Assembly: GCF_017357385.1 (NCBI RefSeq) | Contig: NZ_CP071632.1 | Coordinates: 1 to 62,500, forward strand | Source: Rhizobium sp. NZLR1 | Lineage (GTDB): Bacteria > Pseudomonadota > Alphaproteobacteria > Rhizobiales > Rhizobiaceae | Direction: 5' to 3' | Length of the DNA: 62,500 bases | In this document: positions 31,573 through 42,065 of the stretch, in pieces | How positions within the stretch are numbered: the first letter of the stretch is position 1 | How the letters are laid out: each line of letters begins with the position of its first letter | Made by a program: the position numbers and the translations under genes | Notes under the pieces: model-generated | What the model was told of the DNA's origin: nothing | What the model saw: the letters and a program-made list of their open reading frames with translations, nothing else | Database searches by the model: none

Positions 31573-34178
31573 TCGGCAGCCGCGGTATGCGGGACATTGA
31601 TCGAGGGGATACGGCAGACGACGGTGGTGCCCTTGCCCGGCTCGCTGTCGATCGTCACGTCGCCATGATGCAGAGTGACGAAGCTGTCGACGATCGAAAG
31701 GCCGAGGCCGGCGCCGCCGCGTTTGCCGCTTTTCGCACCGGTCGCAAACCGGTCGAAGACGGTAGCGATCATGTCAGGCGAGATGCCGGGGCCGCGATCG
31801 CTGACGGAGAAGACGAAATCCGTGCCTTCGCGATGGCACTCCAGCGCGATCGAGGTGCCTTCCGGCGAAAAATTCGCTGCGTTGGAAAGCAGCTTCAGAA
31901 GGATCTGCTTCAGCCGCTGCGGATCGGCGACGATCGAGCCGAGATAGGCCGGCGCGGTGATTTCGAGCGCGACGCCGCTTTCGTGCAGGCGATCGGCGAT
32001 CTGCATCGAGACGTCGTCGAGCAGATCGTTGAGATCGATATCCGCATAGTTGAGGCGCATGATGCCGGCATCGACGGTCGTAAGGTCGAGGATATCGTTG
32101 ACGAGCGTCAGCAGAACGGAGGACGAGGTCGAGATGTGGTCGATATATTCGGCCTGCCGTTCGTTCAGCGGCCCGACGCCCTGCGTCCGCAGTAGATCGG
32201 TGAAGCCGATGATATTGGTCAGCGGCGAGCGCAGCTCGTAAGACACATGCTGGACGAAGTCGTTCTTCAGCTCGTCGGCCTTGCGCAGCGCTTCGTTCTT
32301 CTCGGTTAGCGCCCGCTCGGCACGCACGCTGTCCGTCATATTGACGAAGGTCAGCATGGTCTGCGCGTTCGGCAGCGGGATGACGGCAAAGTCGAGCACG
32401 AGGCCGGAGAAGAGTTCCAGCGTCCCCTGGCCCGAGCGGCGTTCGTCGTCGAAGCTGGTGATCAGTTCCGCGAACGCCTTCCAGCCGTCCGGCCGGTCAT
32501 AGGACGGCGCGCAGGCCTCGCCCAGTCCGCGGATATGCGTGCCGGGCTTGGCTTCGGTTTCGGTGATTCCCCAGAGTGCGCGGAAGGCCGGGTTCGACAG
32601 GCGGATGCGTCCATCCGGGCCGAACACCGCCACACCTTCGGAAAGATGGTCGATCGTTTCGCCCTGCACCTTGACCAGTGTGTTGTAGCGCGTTTCGAGA
32701 TCGACCTGCTCGGTCAGGTTTTCGAACACCCAGGTGGCCCCACCCTGCGGATGGGCGGTCGCGAAGACGCGCAATGTCTGCCCGTTCGGCAGGTGCCAGA
32801 GATCGGATTGCGTGTCGAGCGCGCGATAGACGGAAAGGGCTGCTTCCTTCCAGCTTTTCCAGTTGAGCTGGTCCGGCAGCTTCTTGGCAGCCCGCAGCCG
32901 CTCGAGCAGCTCGCTATTGTCCGGCCGGCCTTCGAGGAAGGCGATATCCAGCTCCCAGAGCGCGACGAAAGCCTGGTTATAGAATTGCAGGCGGCGGTCG
33001 CCGTCGAAGATGGCAACGGGCGTGGCGAGATGGTCGAGGGTTTCGGCGTGGCTCTTGAGCGTCCGTTCCAGCTCGGCACGCACCGCCTCTATGTCGGACA
33101 CGTCGATCGCAATACCGGCCGAGCCGCTGGGCAGCCTGACGTCGACGACGTCGAAGAATGTGCGGTTGCCGCGCACGACCGTCGAGATCGTGTCGTGGAA
33201 GGGTGATTCCGGCGTCGTCGCCGCGCGAATACGTTCGCGCGCCACGGTCGTCAGCATTTCGCGGCCTTCATTGATCGCCTGCTGCGGCGATCGCGCTTCG
33301 ACCGCCTCGCCATAAGCCTGGTTGACCCAGGTCAGCAGACCCGCCGGGTCGCGTTGCCAGGCCGGCATGTCGATCGCGTCAAGCATGGTCTGGAAGGCCG
33401 AGATCGACGTCATCAGCCGGTCGCGCTCGATCCTGAGCTCTGCCAGCTCGGCGCGCAGATTGTTAAGCGCCACGAAACGGACGAAGGCGCGCCCGCCGGA
33501 AACCCGGCCCTGCGCCTCGAGGATTTCGTCGCGGATGGTTTCGACCACCATGTCGAAACTCTGTGCTCCGTCGCGCAGCCGGTCGATCGCCTTTTCCAGC
33601 TCGGAGGCCGAGCGGGACTTCAGCCAGAGGCCGAAGGCCAGGAACTCGCCGTCCTGCGGTGCGCCGGTTTCGGGCGGAAGCTGGCCGAGCAGTTCGGGGC
33701 GCGCATTGCCGTCCCAGATGACGATCCGCCGGTTCTTGTCGGCGATCAAAGCCTGGTATTGCGAAATGCGCTGCTGGGCATCGGAAAGCGCCGAGCGGAT
33801 TTCCCGGCTCTCACTTTCCAGATTGCCGCGCTGGCGCACCAGCCACAGCGTCGAAAGCAGTGCTGCCGATATGACGCCGATGACCACGGAAACGCCGACG
33901 ACCTGCGAGGATGTGAAGAGGTGAGCCGAGGCTGCCGCCTGTTGCTCTGTCTGTGCCAGAACCGGCCGCGCCAGCGCCGCAAGCGCCGTGCCGGCCGCGC
34001 AAGCTTTCAGAAAGCGCGCCAATGATCCATGCTCTTGCTTGGCGGCCTCGTGTGCCGTTGCAGATTTGTGCTCTTGGCCCGCCATCAGCGGGCGGCGGCC
34101 GGCGCGAACGCCGTCATCCGCCTGACCGGGCAGGCTGCTTTTCATTTCCGACATCCGCGGTATGTCTCCGTCCTTCAA
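31569..34178 (-). CDS. divL: DivL-like PAS sensor kinase with tyrosine at the phosphorylation site
   Basis: Up to 869 aa: a signal-peptide-like N-terminus, a membrane segment (about 91-113), coiled coil, at least three PAS-like blocks (about 260-365, 380-490, 505-615), a HisKA-type helix pair and a GHKL ATPase (LLKLLSNAANFSPEG, DRGPGISPDM, GAGLGLSIV). The H-box reads HVSYELRSPL: Tyr647 replaces the usual histidine, the hallmark of DivL, which in Caulobacter steers the CckA-ChpT-CtrA cell-cycle relay. The start is uncertain among 34178, 34154 and 34145. It heads the run to trxA. The DivL assignment is by motif and architecture. Confidence 0.88.
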   Translation of the reverse strand: MKDGDIPRMSEMKSSLPGQADDGVRAGRRPLMAGQEHKSATAHEAAKQEHGSLARFLKACAAGTALAALARPVLAQTEQQAAASAHLFTSSQVVGVSVVIGVISAALLSTLWLVRQRGNLESESREIRSALSDAQQRISQYQALIADKNRRIVIWDGNARPELLGQLPPETGAPQDGEFLAFGLWLKSRSASELEKAIDRLRDGAQSFDMVVETIRDEILEAQGRVSGGRAFVRFVALNNLRAELAELRIERDRLMTSISAFQTMLDAIDMPAWQRDPAGLLTWVNQAYGEAVEARSPQQAINEGREMLTTVARERIRAATTPESPFHDTISTVVRGNRTFFDVVDVRLPSGSAGIAIDVSDIEAVRAELERTLKSHAETLDHLATPVAIFDGDRRLQFYNQAFVALWELDIAFLEGRPDNSELLERLRAAKKLPDQLNWKSWKEAALSVYRALDTQSDLWHLPNGQTLRVFATAHPQGGATWVFENLTEQVDLETRYNTLVKVQGETIDHLSEGVAVFGPDGRIRLSNPAFRALWGITETEAKPGTHIRGLGEACAPSYDRPDGWKAFAELITSFDDERRSGQGTLELFSGLVLDFAVIPLPNAQTMLTFVNMTDSVRAERALTEKNEALRKADELKNDFVQHVSYELRSPLTNIIGFTDLLRTQGVGPLNERQAEYIDHISTSSSVLLTLVNDILDLTTVDAGIMRLNYADIDLNDLLDDVSMQIADRLHESGVALEITAPAYLGSIVADPQRLKQILLKLLSNAANFSPEGTSIALECHREGTDFVFSVSDRGPGISPDMIATVFDRFATGAKSGKRGGAGLGLSIVDSFVTLHHGDVTIDSEPGKGTTVVCRIPSINVPHTAAAE

Positions 34179-34290
34179 TGTGCCGCATTACGACAAGACA
34201 TCCCATTTTCGGAGCGGTCGGACAGGGTCCGGCGCCACGAATCAAGTCTTAAAACAATACTTCGGATGGGAATCGGCGGGAAGGGAGCGC

Positions 34291-34329
34291 CCAAAAAATA
34301 AGCCGCGGCAGTTGTCAATGCCGCGGCTT
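34291..34329 (-). terminator. rho-independent terminator of ahcY
   Basis: Perfect 11-bp stem AAGCCGCGGCA (34300-34310) / TGCCGCGGCTT (34319-34329) with an 8-nt loop. On the minus strand it is followed by ATTTTTTGG, about 30 bp after the ahcY stop. Confidence 0.88.
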
Positions 34330-34357
34330 CTACATCTTGTGGATATTAACGATAAGA

Positions 34358-35758
34358 TCAATATCTGTAGTGGTCGGCCTTGAACGGACCCTTGGGCGAG
34401 ACGCCGATATAGGCAGCTTGCTCCTCGGAAAGCTCAGTCAGCTTCACGCCGAGCTTGTCGAGATGCAGGCGTGCGACCTTCTCATCGAGATGCTTCGGCA
34501 GGATATAGACCTGGTTGGAATACTGGTCGGGCTTGGTGAAGAGCTCGATCTGCGCCAGTGTCTGGTTGGTGAAGGAAGCCGACATCACGAAGGACGGGTG
34601 GCCGGTGGCGTTGCCAAGGTTGAGCAGACGGCCTTCGGAAAGAAGGATGATGCGGTTGCCCTTGGGGAATTCGATCAGGTCGACCTGCGGCTTGACGTTG
34701 GTCCACTTGAGATTGCGCAGCGCGGCGACTTCGATTTCGTTGTCGAAGTGGCCGATATTGCCGACGATCGCCATGTCCTTCATCTGACGCATGTGGTCGA
34801 TGCGGATGACGTCCTTGTTGCCCGTGGTGGTGATGAAGAGATCGGCAGAGGAAACGACGTCCTCGAGCAGCACGACTTCATAACCGTCCATCGCAGCCTG
34901 CAATGCGCAGATTGGATCGGCTTCGGTCACCTTGACGCGGGCGCCGGCGCCGGAAAGCGAAGCGGCAGAACCCTTGCCGACGTCGCCGTAGCCGCAGACG
35001 ACGGCAACCTTGCCGGCCATCATCACGTCGGTGCCGCGGCGGATGCCGTCGACCAGCGATTCCTTGCAGCCGTACTTGTTGTCGAACTTCGACTTGGTGA
35101 CCGAGTCGTTGACGTTGATCGCCGGGAAGGGCAGCAGGCCCTTCTGGCTGAGCTGATAGAGGCGGTTGACGCCTGTCGTCGTTTCCTCGGTGACGCCCTT
35201 GATCGCGTCGCGCTGCTTGGTGAACCAACCCGGAGAGGCGGCAAGGCGCTTCTTGATCTGTGCGAAGAGGATTTCCTCTTCCTCGGAATGCGGATGCGAC
35301 AGCACATCTTCACCGGCTTCGGCGCGGGCGCCGAGCAGGATGTACATGGTTGCATCGCCGCCGTCATCGAGGATCATGTTGGAAAGGCCGCCATCGGCCC
35401 ACTGGAAGATCTTGTCGGTATAGACCCAGTAATCCTCAAGTGACTCGCCCTTGATGGCGAAGACAGGCACGCCGGCGGCGGCGATCGCGGCAGCGGCATG
35501 ATCCTGCGTCGAGAAGATGTTGCACGAGGCCCAGCGGACTTCGGCACCGAGCGCCACCAGCGTCTCGATGAGCACGGCCGTCTGGATGGTCATGTGCAGC
35601 GAGCCGGTGATGCGCGCGCCCTTCAGCGGCTTTGCCTGGCCGAATTCGGTGCGGCAGGACATCAGCCCCGGCATTTCGGTTTCGGCGATCGTAATTTCCT
35701 TGCGGCCGAAATCCGCAAGCCCGAGATCGGCGACGACATAATCTTTTTCAGTGCTCAT
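34358..35758 (-). CDS. ahcY: adenosylhomocysteinase
   Basis: NAD-dependent hydrolysis of S-adenosylhomocysteine to adenosine and homocysteine, clearing the inhibitor made by methyltransferases. The 466 aa protein shows the opening [17 protein letters not shown], the substrate segments [14 protein letters not shown] and [13 protein letters not shown], the NAD loop [14 protein letters not shown], and the C-terminal FKADHYRY. Start at 35758 with GGAG 5-6 bp upstream; the longer open frame is leader sequence. The leader holds a mosaic repeat. No obvious SAH riboswitch was recognised. Confidence 0.97.
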   Translation of the reverse strand: MSTEKDYVVADLGLADFGRKEITIAETEMPGLMSCRTEFGQAKPLKGARITGSLHMTIQTAVLIETLVALGAEVRWASCNIFSTQDHAAAAIAAAGVPVFAIKGESLEDYWVYTDKIFQWADGGLSNMILDDGGDATMYILLGARAEAGEDVLSHPHSEEEEILFAQIKKRLAASPGWFTKQRDAIKGVTEETTTGVNRLYQLSQKGLLPFPAINVNDSVTKSKFDNKYGCKESLVDGIRRGTDVMMAGKVAVVCGYGDVGKGSAASLSGAGARVKVTEADPICALQAAMDGYEVVLLEDVVSSADLFITTTGNKDVIRIDHMRQMKDMAIVGNIGHFDNEIEVAALRNLKWTNVKPQVDLIEFPKGNRIILLSEGRLLNLGNATGHPSFVMSASFTNQTLAQIELFTKPDQYSNQVYILPKHLDEKVARLHLDKLGVKLTELSEEQAAYIGVSPKGPFKADHYRY

Positions 35759-35850
35759 AGGGGTCTCCAGGCTGAAAAACGTCTCAAAAATTGGCGCAGG
35801 CGCGAAGATGGCCGCGCGACGGATGGGCCGCGTGTTCATGTATATCGCCC

Positions 35851-35952
35851 GGACGTGTGCAGTGGCTCCGGGATAACGACATGCACAAGGACAGAGAGCT
35901 AAGCGCGTCCGCATGAAGCAAGTTCGATGCATCGCACTTTAGCGCACGGCAT
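35851..35952. repeat. RIME-like mosaic element, copy 3 (diverged)
   Basis: GTGTGCAGTGGCTCCGGGAT then AACGACATGCACAAGGACAG, followed by an imperfect inverted repeat GCTAAGCGCGTCCGCATGA / TCGATGCATCGCACTTTAGC. The same modules as copies 1 and 2. Lies in the ahcY leader. Confidence 0.7.
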
Positions 35953-35992
35953 ATCCGCCGTTTAGCAGGCTTCGAATGGGAAGGCAATAAGG

Positions 35993-36012
35993 ATATAAAG
36001 AAGTCTTTATAT
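35993..36012. repeat. AT-rich hairpin between HPr and ahcY genes
   Basis: Perfect 8-bp inverted repeat ATATAAAG / CTTTATAT with a 4-nt loop, 24 bp after the HPr gene stop on the minus strand. It could be a weak terminator, part of the ahcY promoter region or an operator; the stem is too AT-rich to be a strong terminator. Confidence 0.35.
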
Positions 36013-36035
36013 GTTTATATGATCGCTGTTGGCGA

Positions 36036-36311
36036 TCACATCTCTTCGCCGAACCGGTTCTGGATCAGTTGGTCCAGGGCCTCCAGCGCTTGCTCGGCCT
36101 GGCTGCCGCTTGCCGAGACGACGACGCTCGAGCCGGGGCTGGCCGCAAGCATCATCAGGCCCATGATAGAGGTGCCGCCGACCGTCATTCCGTCCTTGGA
36201 AACGGTGATGGCGGCATCGAAGGTCTCGACCATTTGCACGAATTTGGCCGAGGCGCGGGCGTGGAGACCGCGCTTGTTGATAATCAGGAGTTCTCGGGAT
36301 AGCGATGTCAT
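36036..36311 (-). CDS. ptsH: HPr-family phosphocarrier protein
   Basis: Phosphocarrier of the PTS/PTS-Ntr chain. The 91 aa protein has the phosphorylatable His17 in RGLHARASAKF and a regulatory serine (Ser48) in GGTSIMGLMMLAASPGS, the site HPr kinase would modify. It follows the EIIA gene by 9 bp, with HprK close upstream. No EIIB or EIIC gene is present, so it is regulatory rather than for sugar uptake. Confidence 0.93.
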   Translation of the reverse strand: MTSLSRELLIINKRGLHARASAKFVQMVETFDAAITVSKDGMTVGGTSIMGLMMLAASPGSSVVVSASGSQAEQALEALDQLIQNRFGEEM

Positions 36312-36320
36312 GGAGGGCCG

Positions 36321-36722
36321 TTATTTTCCGCTAAGCACGCGGCTCGCGACATTGATATATTTCCGCCCGGCTTCGGAAGCCTCCACCAGCGCCTTCTCCA
36401 TGTTGTTCTCGCCACGCACGCCGGCGAGCTTTATCAGCATCGGCAGGTTGACGCCGGCAATGACCTCGGTATGGCCGCTGCTCATGACGGATATGGCAAG
36501 ATTGGACGGCGTGCCGCCGAACATGTCGGTCAGAATGACGACGCCATGGCCATCATCGGCACCGGAAACAGCTTCGAGAATGTCCTGCCGTCTTTGATCC
36601 ATGTCGTCTTCGGGGCCAATACAGACCGTCTCGATGAATTTCTGAGGACCGACGACGTGCTCGACAGCATGACGAAACTCTTCAGCCAGCTTGCCATGAG
36701 TGACAAGCACAAGTCCGATCAT
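36321..36722 (-). CDS. PTS EIIA component, mannose family (regulatory)
   Basis: The 133 aa protein begins MIGLVLVTHGKLAEEF with the phosphorylatable His9, and has VVILTDMFGGTPSNLA typical of EIIA-Man domains. It stands without EIIB/C/D partners. In alphaproteobacteria such lone EIIA proteins receive phosphate from HPr and signal to metabolism and, through ChvG-ChvI or stress systems, to gene control; that link is knowledge of the group, not visible here. Start 36722 has GGGAGCAG upstream. Confidence 0.92.
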   Translation of the reverse strand: MIGLVLVTHGKLAEEFRHAVEHVVGPQKFIETVCIGPEDDMDQRRQDILEAVSGADDGHGVVILTDMFGGTPSNLAISVMSSGHTEVIAGVNLPMLIKLAGVRGENNMEKALVEASEAGRKYINVASRVLSGK

Positions 36723-36872
36723 GATATTACTGCTCCCATAAACGCCAACGGTGGCCCCAATATCGCAATGCAGCAATTACGTCCACCGGTGGGGGCACAT
36801 CTTGGCCATGAAAAGCCGAAGTGCAAGATAAAAATGCGAATATATAAGGCAGATTGATCAATCCGGAAGGCT

Positions 36873-37322
36873 TCAATGCCCGATATCGGGTGCTTTCGCC
36901 ATCAGGATTGCAAGGGGTGACGAAACGCCAGTGAGCAACCGCAATGCGGGAAGCGAAAGACCGGCTGCGAGGCTGACGATTTCGCCTTCGGGGGGCACGC
37001 GCTCCTCACCAGTGGCGCTGCCCGGAAGCACGGCGTAGTGCATCGGCGCCCGTGGAATATGATCTTGCCGGACGATGCCGGTGCCGCGAAGTTCGATCAG
37101 CCCGGCGATCGACGGCGGACATGCCGCGATCACCGTGCCGGCCTCTTCAGACAAAAGAACCTGGTCGTCGGCGACCAGCGCCGTGAACAGCCCGAGCCGG
37201 CGTGCCTCGGTCATGCAGGTGAAGGCCAGCATTGATTTTCCCCAGCCGGAAGGTCCGCTGAACAGCAGCCCCGTTCTGCCGACGATGATCGCCGTCGCAT
37301 GGATGTTCGGAGCCGTCGTCAT
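36873..37322 (-). CDS. hprK: HPr kinase/phosphorylase, short alphaproteobacterial form
   Basis: The 149 aa protein corresponds only to the C-terminal catalytic domain of HprK: Walker A GPSGWGKS (23-30), VADDQVLL, and IELRGTGIV resembling the HprK signature. The N-terminal domain of the Firmicutes enzyme (about 130 residues) is missing, as is usual in alphaproteobacteria. It would phosphorylate Ser48 of the nearby HPr. It overlaps chvG by 4 bp, implying coupled translation with the sensor kinase, and lies 150 bp from the EIIA gene. Confidence 0.93.
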   Translation of the reverse strand: MTTAPNIHATAIIVGRTGLLFSGPSGWGKSMLAFTCMTEARRLGLFTALVADDQVLLSEEAGTVIAACPPSIAGLIELRGTGIVRQDHIPRAPMHYAVLPGSATGEERVPPEGEIVSLAAGLSLPALRLLTGVSSPLAILMAKAPDIGH

Positions 37323-39109
37323 GCGGCGGCGCCGACAGGCAGAGCGAGGATAAAGCGGGCCCCGAGCACCTGTCCGCCTTCGGCATCGGTGATGTTCTCT
37401 GCTCTCAGCGAGCCGCCATGGGCTTCGGCGATCTGGCGGCTGATCGACAGGCCGAGCCCCGAATTCTGGCCGAAACCTTCCGATTCCGGTCGATCCGTAT
37501 AGAAGCGCTCGAAGATGCGGTCGATATTTTCGGCCTGGATGCCGGGTCCGTTGTCTTCGATCGTGGTGACGCAGCGCGACCGTGTCCGCACCAGCCGCAC
37601 GGTAATCTTTCCACCCTTTTCCGGTACGAAGGAGCGGGCGTTCTCGATCAGGTTGGCGATGATCTGGCCGATGCGCAGATCGTGGCCGTTGACGACGAAG
37701 CGCGTCTTGACGTTCGGCTTGCGTTCGATCGCATATTCGATCTCCACCTGCTTCTTGGTGCTCCTGACCTGGCGCGAAACCTCGATGAGGTCGCGCAACA
37801 GCATTTCCATGTCGACGGAACCGGCATCGACACGAGCGAGTTCGGCATCGAGGCGGGAGGCGTCGGAGATATCGCTGATCAGCCGGTCGAGGCGGCGGAC
37901 ATCGTGCTGGATGACGTCCATCAACCGCTTCTTGGAATCGTCGGATTTGGCAAGCGGCAGCGTTTCGACGGCGCTGCGTAGCGAAGTCAGCGGATTCTTG
38001 AGCTCGTGGCTGACATCGGCCGCGAAACTCTCGATCGCATCGATGCGGTCGTAGAGCGCTGTCGTCATCTGGCGCAATGCAATGGAAAGATTGCCGATTT
38101 CATCCTGACGGGCAGAAAAGTCAGGAATTTCCTCGCGCGCCTTGGCGCCGCGCCGCACCCGGATGGCGGCGGCCGAAAGGCGGCGCAGCGGATTGGCGAT
38201 CGTCGACGAGAGCACCAGCGAAAGCAGAACGTTGACGAGCGTCGCGACACCGAAGACGCGCATGATGGCAAGCCGCTCGGCATGCACGATATTGTCGATA
38301 TCGCCAGCCTGTGTCGACAGCAACAGCACCCCGAGCACGGCGCGGAAACGCTGGATCGGCACGGCGACGGAAACGATGAGCTCGCCTTTTTCGGTCGTGC
38401 GCACGACGGCGCCGCGCACGCCGGTGAGTGCATTCATCACCTCTGGATAGATCGAGCCGTCACCGCCCGGCGCTTCCTTGTAGAGCGGCAGGTTGCCGGG
38501 CTGCAGCGCCTTGTTGAACAGGGTCGCGAACCACTCGCTCCAGGTCTGCTTCTCCTCTTCGACCGGCGGCAGGTCAAAACGCAGCACCTGGCCGCGCGAA
38601 TAAAGATGGCGCGAATCGAGCAGCAGATTGGCATCGGCATCGAAGATGCGGGCGCGTGTGCGCGTCGGAGAGATCAGCCGGCGCAGAACCGGCGCGACCT
38701 TCTCGGGATCGATCGGGAATTCGAGGTCCTCGTCGTTCGGCACCGGGGTGATGCTCTGTCCGGCCTGCAGCTCCAGCAGCTTTTGCGGATCGATGGTGAT
38801 CGAGTTGGTATCGACCGATGCGGAAGCCGAAATAGCGCCGGCGATGATTTCGCCCTGCGTCAACAGGCTCTCGGCGCGGGCATCGATCAGTCCCTCGCGA
38901 AATTGGTTGAGGTAGAGGATACCGCAGACAAGCACTACCAGCGCGACGAGATTGAAGAACAGGATGCGCCGCGTCAGGCTCGAAAACACGGCATTGCCGA
39001 AGATACGGCGTATCAGCGTGAAGGGATGCGACCAACGGCGGCCCTTGACGCGAGGGGCGCTCACGCCCTCCGCATCGTCGAGATCCCTTTCCTGCACCAA
39101 CTGTGCCAA
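37319..39109 (-). CDS. chvG: ChvG/ExoS sensor histidine kinase
   Basis: Membrane sensor for acid and envelope stress, partner of ChvI; needed for virulence or symbiosis in Agrobacterium and Sinorhizobium. The 596 aa protein has TM1 at about 47-68, a periplasmic sensor domain (about 70-280), TM2 at about 284-303, a HAMP region, the phosphorylated His368 in AADVSHELKNPL, and a GHKL ATPase with LIENARSFVP, DNGPGI and SGLGLSI. In known systems periplasmic ExoR binds and represses ChvG; no exoR is in the window. Separated from chvI by 164 bp with two inverted repeats. Confidence 0.95.
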   Translation of the reverse strand: MAQLVQERDLDDAEGVSAPRVKGRRWSHPFTLIRRIFGNAVFSSLTRRILFFNLVALVVLVCGILYLNQFREGLIDARAESLLTQGEIIAGAISASASVDTNSITIDPQKLLELQAGQSITPVPNDEDLEFPIDPEKVAPVLRRLISPTRTRARIFDADANLLLDSRHLYSRGQVLRFDLPPVEEEKQTWSEWFATLFNKALQPGNLPLYKEAPGGDGSIYPEVMNALTGVRGAVVRTTEKGELIVSVAVPIQRFRAVLGVLLLSTQAGDIDNIVHAERLAIMRVFGVATLVNVLLSLVLSSTIANPLRRLSAAAIRVRRGAKAREEIPDFSARQDEIGNLSIALRQMTTALYDRIDAIESFAADVSHELKNPLTSLRSAVETLPLAKSDDSKKRLMDVIQHDVRRLDRLISDISDASRLDAELARVDAGSVDMEMLLRDLIEVSRQVRSTKKQVEIEYAIERKPNVKTRFVVNGHDLRIGQIIANLIENARSFVPEKGGKITVRLVRTRSRCVTTIEDNGPGIQAENIDRIFERFYTDRPESEGFGQNSGLGLSISRQIAEAHGGSLRAENITDAEGGQVLGARFILALPVGAAA

Positions 39110-39177
39110 CGACAGGCCCTTTCGAAGGGCGGGGCCGGATAAATCGGCCCGCAGCCCTCAACAATTCCGACAGCGCC

Positions 39178-39197
39178 GCGCGTCTTTTCAGACGCGC
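39178..39197. repeat. GC-rich hairpin between chvI and chvG
   Basis: Perfect 8-bp inverted repeat GCGCGTCT / AGACGCGC with a 4-nt loop, about 70 bp before the chvG start. No T-run follows on the minus strand, so it is more likely an RNA stability or processing hairpin than a terminator. Confidence 0.45.
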
Positions 39198-39223
39198 AAA
39201 GGAGGCTGTAACACTTTGAACTG

Positions 39224-39253
39224 CTGCATAACTCTGTCTAGGGAATTATGCAG
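39224..39253. repeat. inverted repeat just after chvI
   Basis: CTGCATAA - 14 nt - TTATGCAG, perfect 8-bp arms, 20 bp after the chvI stop. It could be an operator-like site or a leaky terminator; no clear T-run. Confidence 0.4.
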
Positions 39254-39273
39254 TCGCCCTGCGCCGCGTGGGC

Positions 39274-40008
39274 TCAGGCCGCTTCGCGGAAGCGGTATCC
39301 CACTCCGTAGAGCGTTTCAATCATATCAAAGTCGTTGTCGACCATCTTGAATTTCTTGCGCAGCCGCTTGATGTGGCTGTCGATGGTCCGGTCGTCGACA
39401 TAGACCTGTTCGTCATAGGCGGCGTCCATCAGCGCGTCGCGGCTTTTGACGACGCCGGGGCGCTGCGCCAGCGAATGCAGGATCAGAAATTCGGTCACCG
39501 TCAGGGTCACGGCCTCACCCTTCCAGGTGCAGGTATGGCGTTCCTGGTCCATGACCAGTTGCCCGCGCTCCAGCGATCGGGCCTGCTGCACAGCGCCGTT
39601 CTTCGGCGCGCCGGCGGGGCTGGTGCCGGCGGCTGCGGCTTCACGGCTTGAGGCGCGGCGCAACACGGCGCGGACGCGCTCGACCAGCAGGCGCTGCGAA
39701 AAAGGCTTGGTGATGAAATCGTCGGCGCCCATCTTCAGGCCGAAGAGTTCATCGATCTCCTCATCCTTGGAGGTGAGGAAGATGACGGGAATATCCGACT
39801 TCTGCCGCAGACGGCGCAGCAATTCCATGCCGTCCATGCGCGGCATCTTGATGTCGAAGATCGCCAGCTGCGGTGGCCGCGCCAGAAGGCCGTCGAGCGC
39901 CGAAGCTCCATCCGTATAAGTCTCGACCTTGTATCCTTCGGCCTCCAGCGCGATCGACACCGAGGTGAGGATGTTGCGGTCGTCATCAACGAGCGCGATT
40001 GTCGGCAT
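39274..40008 (-). CDS. chvI: ChvI response regulator (OmpR family)
   Basis: Response regulator phosphorylated by ChvG. The 244 aa protein has the receiver acid pocket VDDDR, phospho-acceptor Asp52 in [12 protein letters not shown], Lys in FITKPFS, and a winged-helix DNA-binding domain ending [12 protein letters not shown]. Start is taken at 40008 because GGAG lies 8-9 bp upstream and this numbering puts the acceptor at Asp52 as in characterised ChvI; a 6-codon longer start exists. Divergent from pckA across 335 bp of AT-rich DNA. Confidence 0.95.
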   Translation of the reverse strand: MPTIALVDDDRNILTSVSIALEAEGYKVETYTDGASALDGLLARPPQLAIFDIKMPRMDGMELLRRLRQKSDIPVIFLTSKDEEIDELFGLKMGADDFITKPFSQRLLVERVRAVLRRASSREAAAAGTSPAGAPKNGAVQQARSLERGQLVMDQERHTCTWKGEAVTLTVTEFLILHSLAQRPGVVKSRDALMDAAYDEQVYVDDRTIDSHIKRLRKKFKMVDNDFDMIETLYGVGYRFREAA

Positions 40009-40343
40009 GGTGTTGGTCTCCGTCATCAGTGCGCAATCTCCCGGATTTGCTCTCCCCAGGCGGTCTCAGTGACCGGATGCGCTTATGGAGGATAAAGGTG
40101 GAACAAATTGTGGCAAAGATAAAGGGAAAGATTGTCGTGAAATTCTCCAGCAATCTGGAGTAGTGCGGCAAAATGTTTCAACGCGGTCTTTAAAACGATT
40201 TAAAATAGAAGCAATAAATTTAAATCGATTAAATATCTGATATTACTACATTTTATCAAATTTAGCGTCTTGTGTTTTAAAAATCCTGCCCGTATTTTCG
40301 CGCTTAGTTAAACGGCACCGAGCCTGAGCGAAGGGAATTAGCC
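40009..40343. promoter_or_regulatory. AT-rich divergent control region of chvI and pckA
   Basis: 335 bp without a gene, strikingly AT-rich between about 40080 and 40300. It holds the inverted repeat CGATTTAAA (40196-40204) - 14 nt - TTTAAATCG (40219-40227), and a small hairpin CTCCAG (40145-40150) / CTGGAG (40155-40160). Promoters for both genes must lie here. PckA is acid-induced in Agrobacterium with a link to ChvG-ChvI, so ChvI binding is plausible, but no ChvI site can be proved from the sequence. Confidence 0.6.
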
Positions 40344-41954
<1,611 letters not shown>

Positions 41955-41981
41955 GAACAACAAAATTCTCTGACTCACGTG

Positions 41982-42016
41982 AAACCCGGTATCGCAGGAT
42001 CGCCGGGTTTTCTTTG
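41982..42016 (+). terminator. terminator after pckA
   Basis: 8-bp stem AAACCCGG (41982-41989) / CCGGGTTT (42003-42010), 13-nt loop, followed by TTCTTTG. About 30 bp after the pckA stop. Confidence 0.7.
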
Positions 42017-42065
42017 ATTGCAGCCGATATTTTCAATTCGCCGCCGATGTGAGATAGAACGCCGC

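Noticed and set aside
35759..35992. SAH-type riboswitch in the ahcY leader
   Set aside because: The structured part is explained by the mosaic repeat, and no SAH-riboswitch core could be recognised; a covariance search would settle it.
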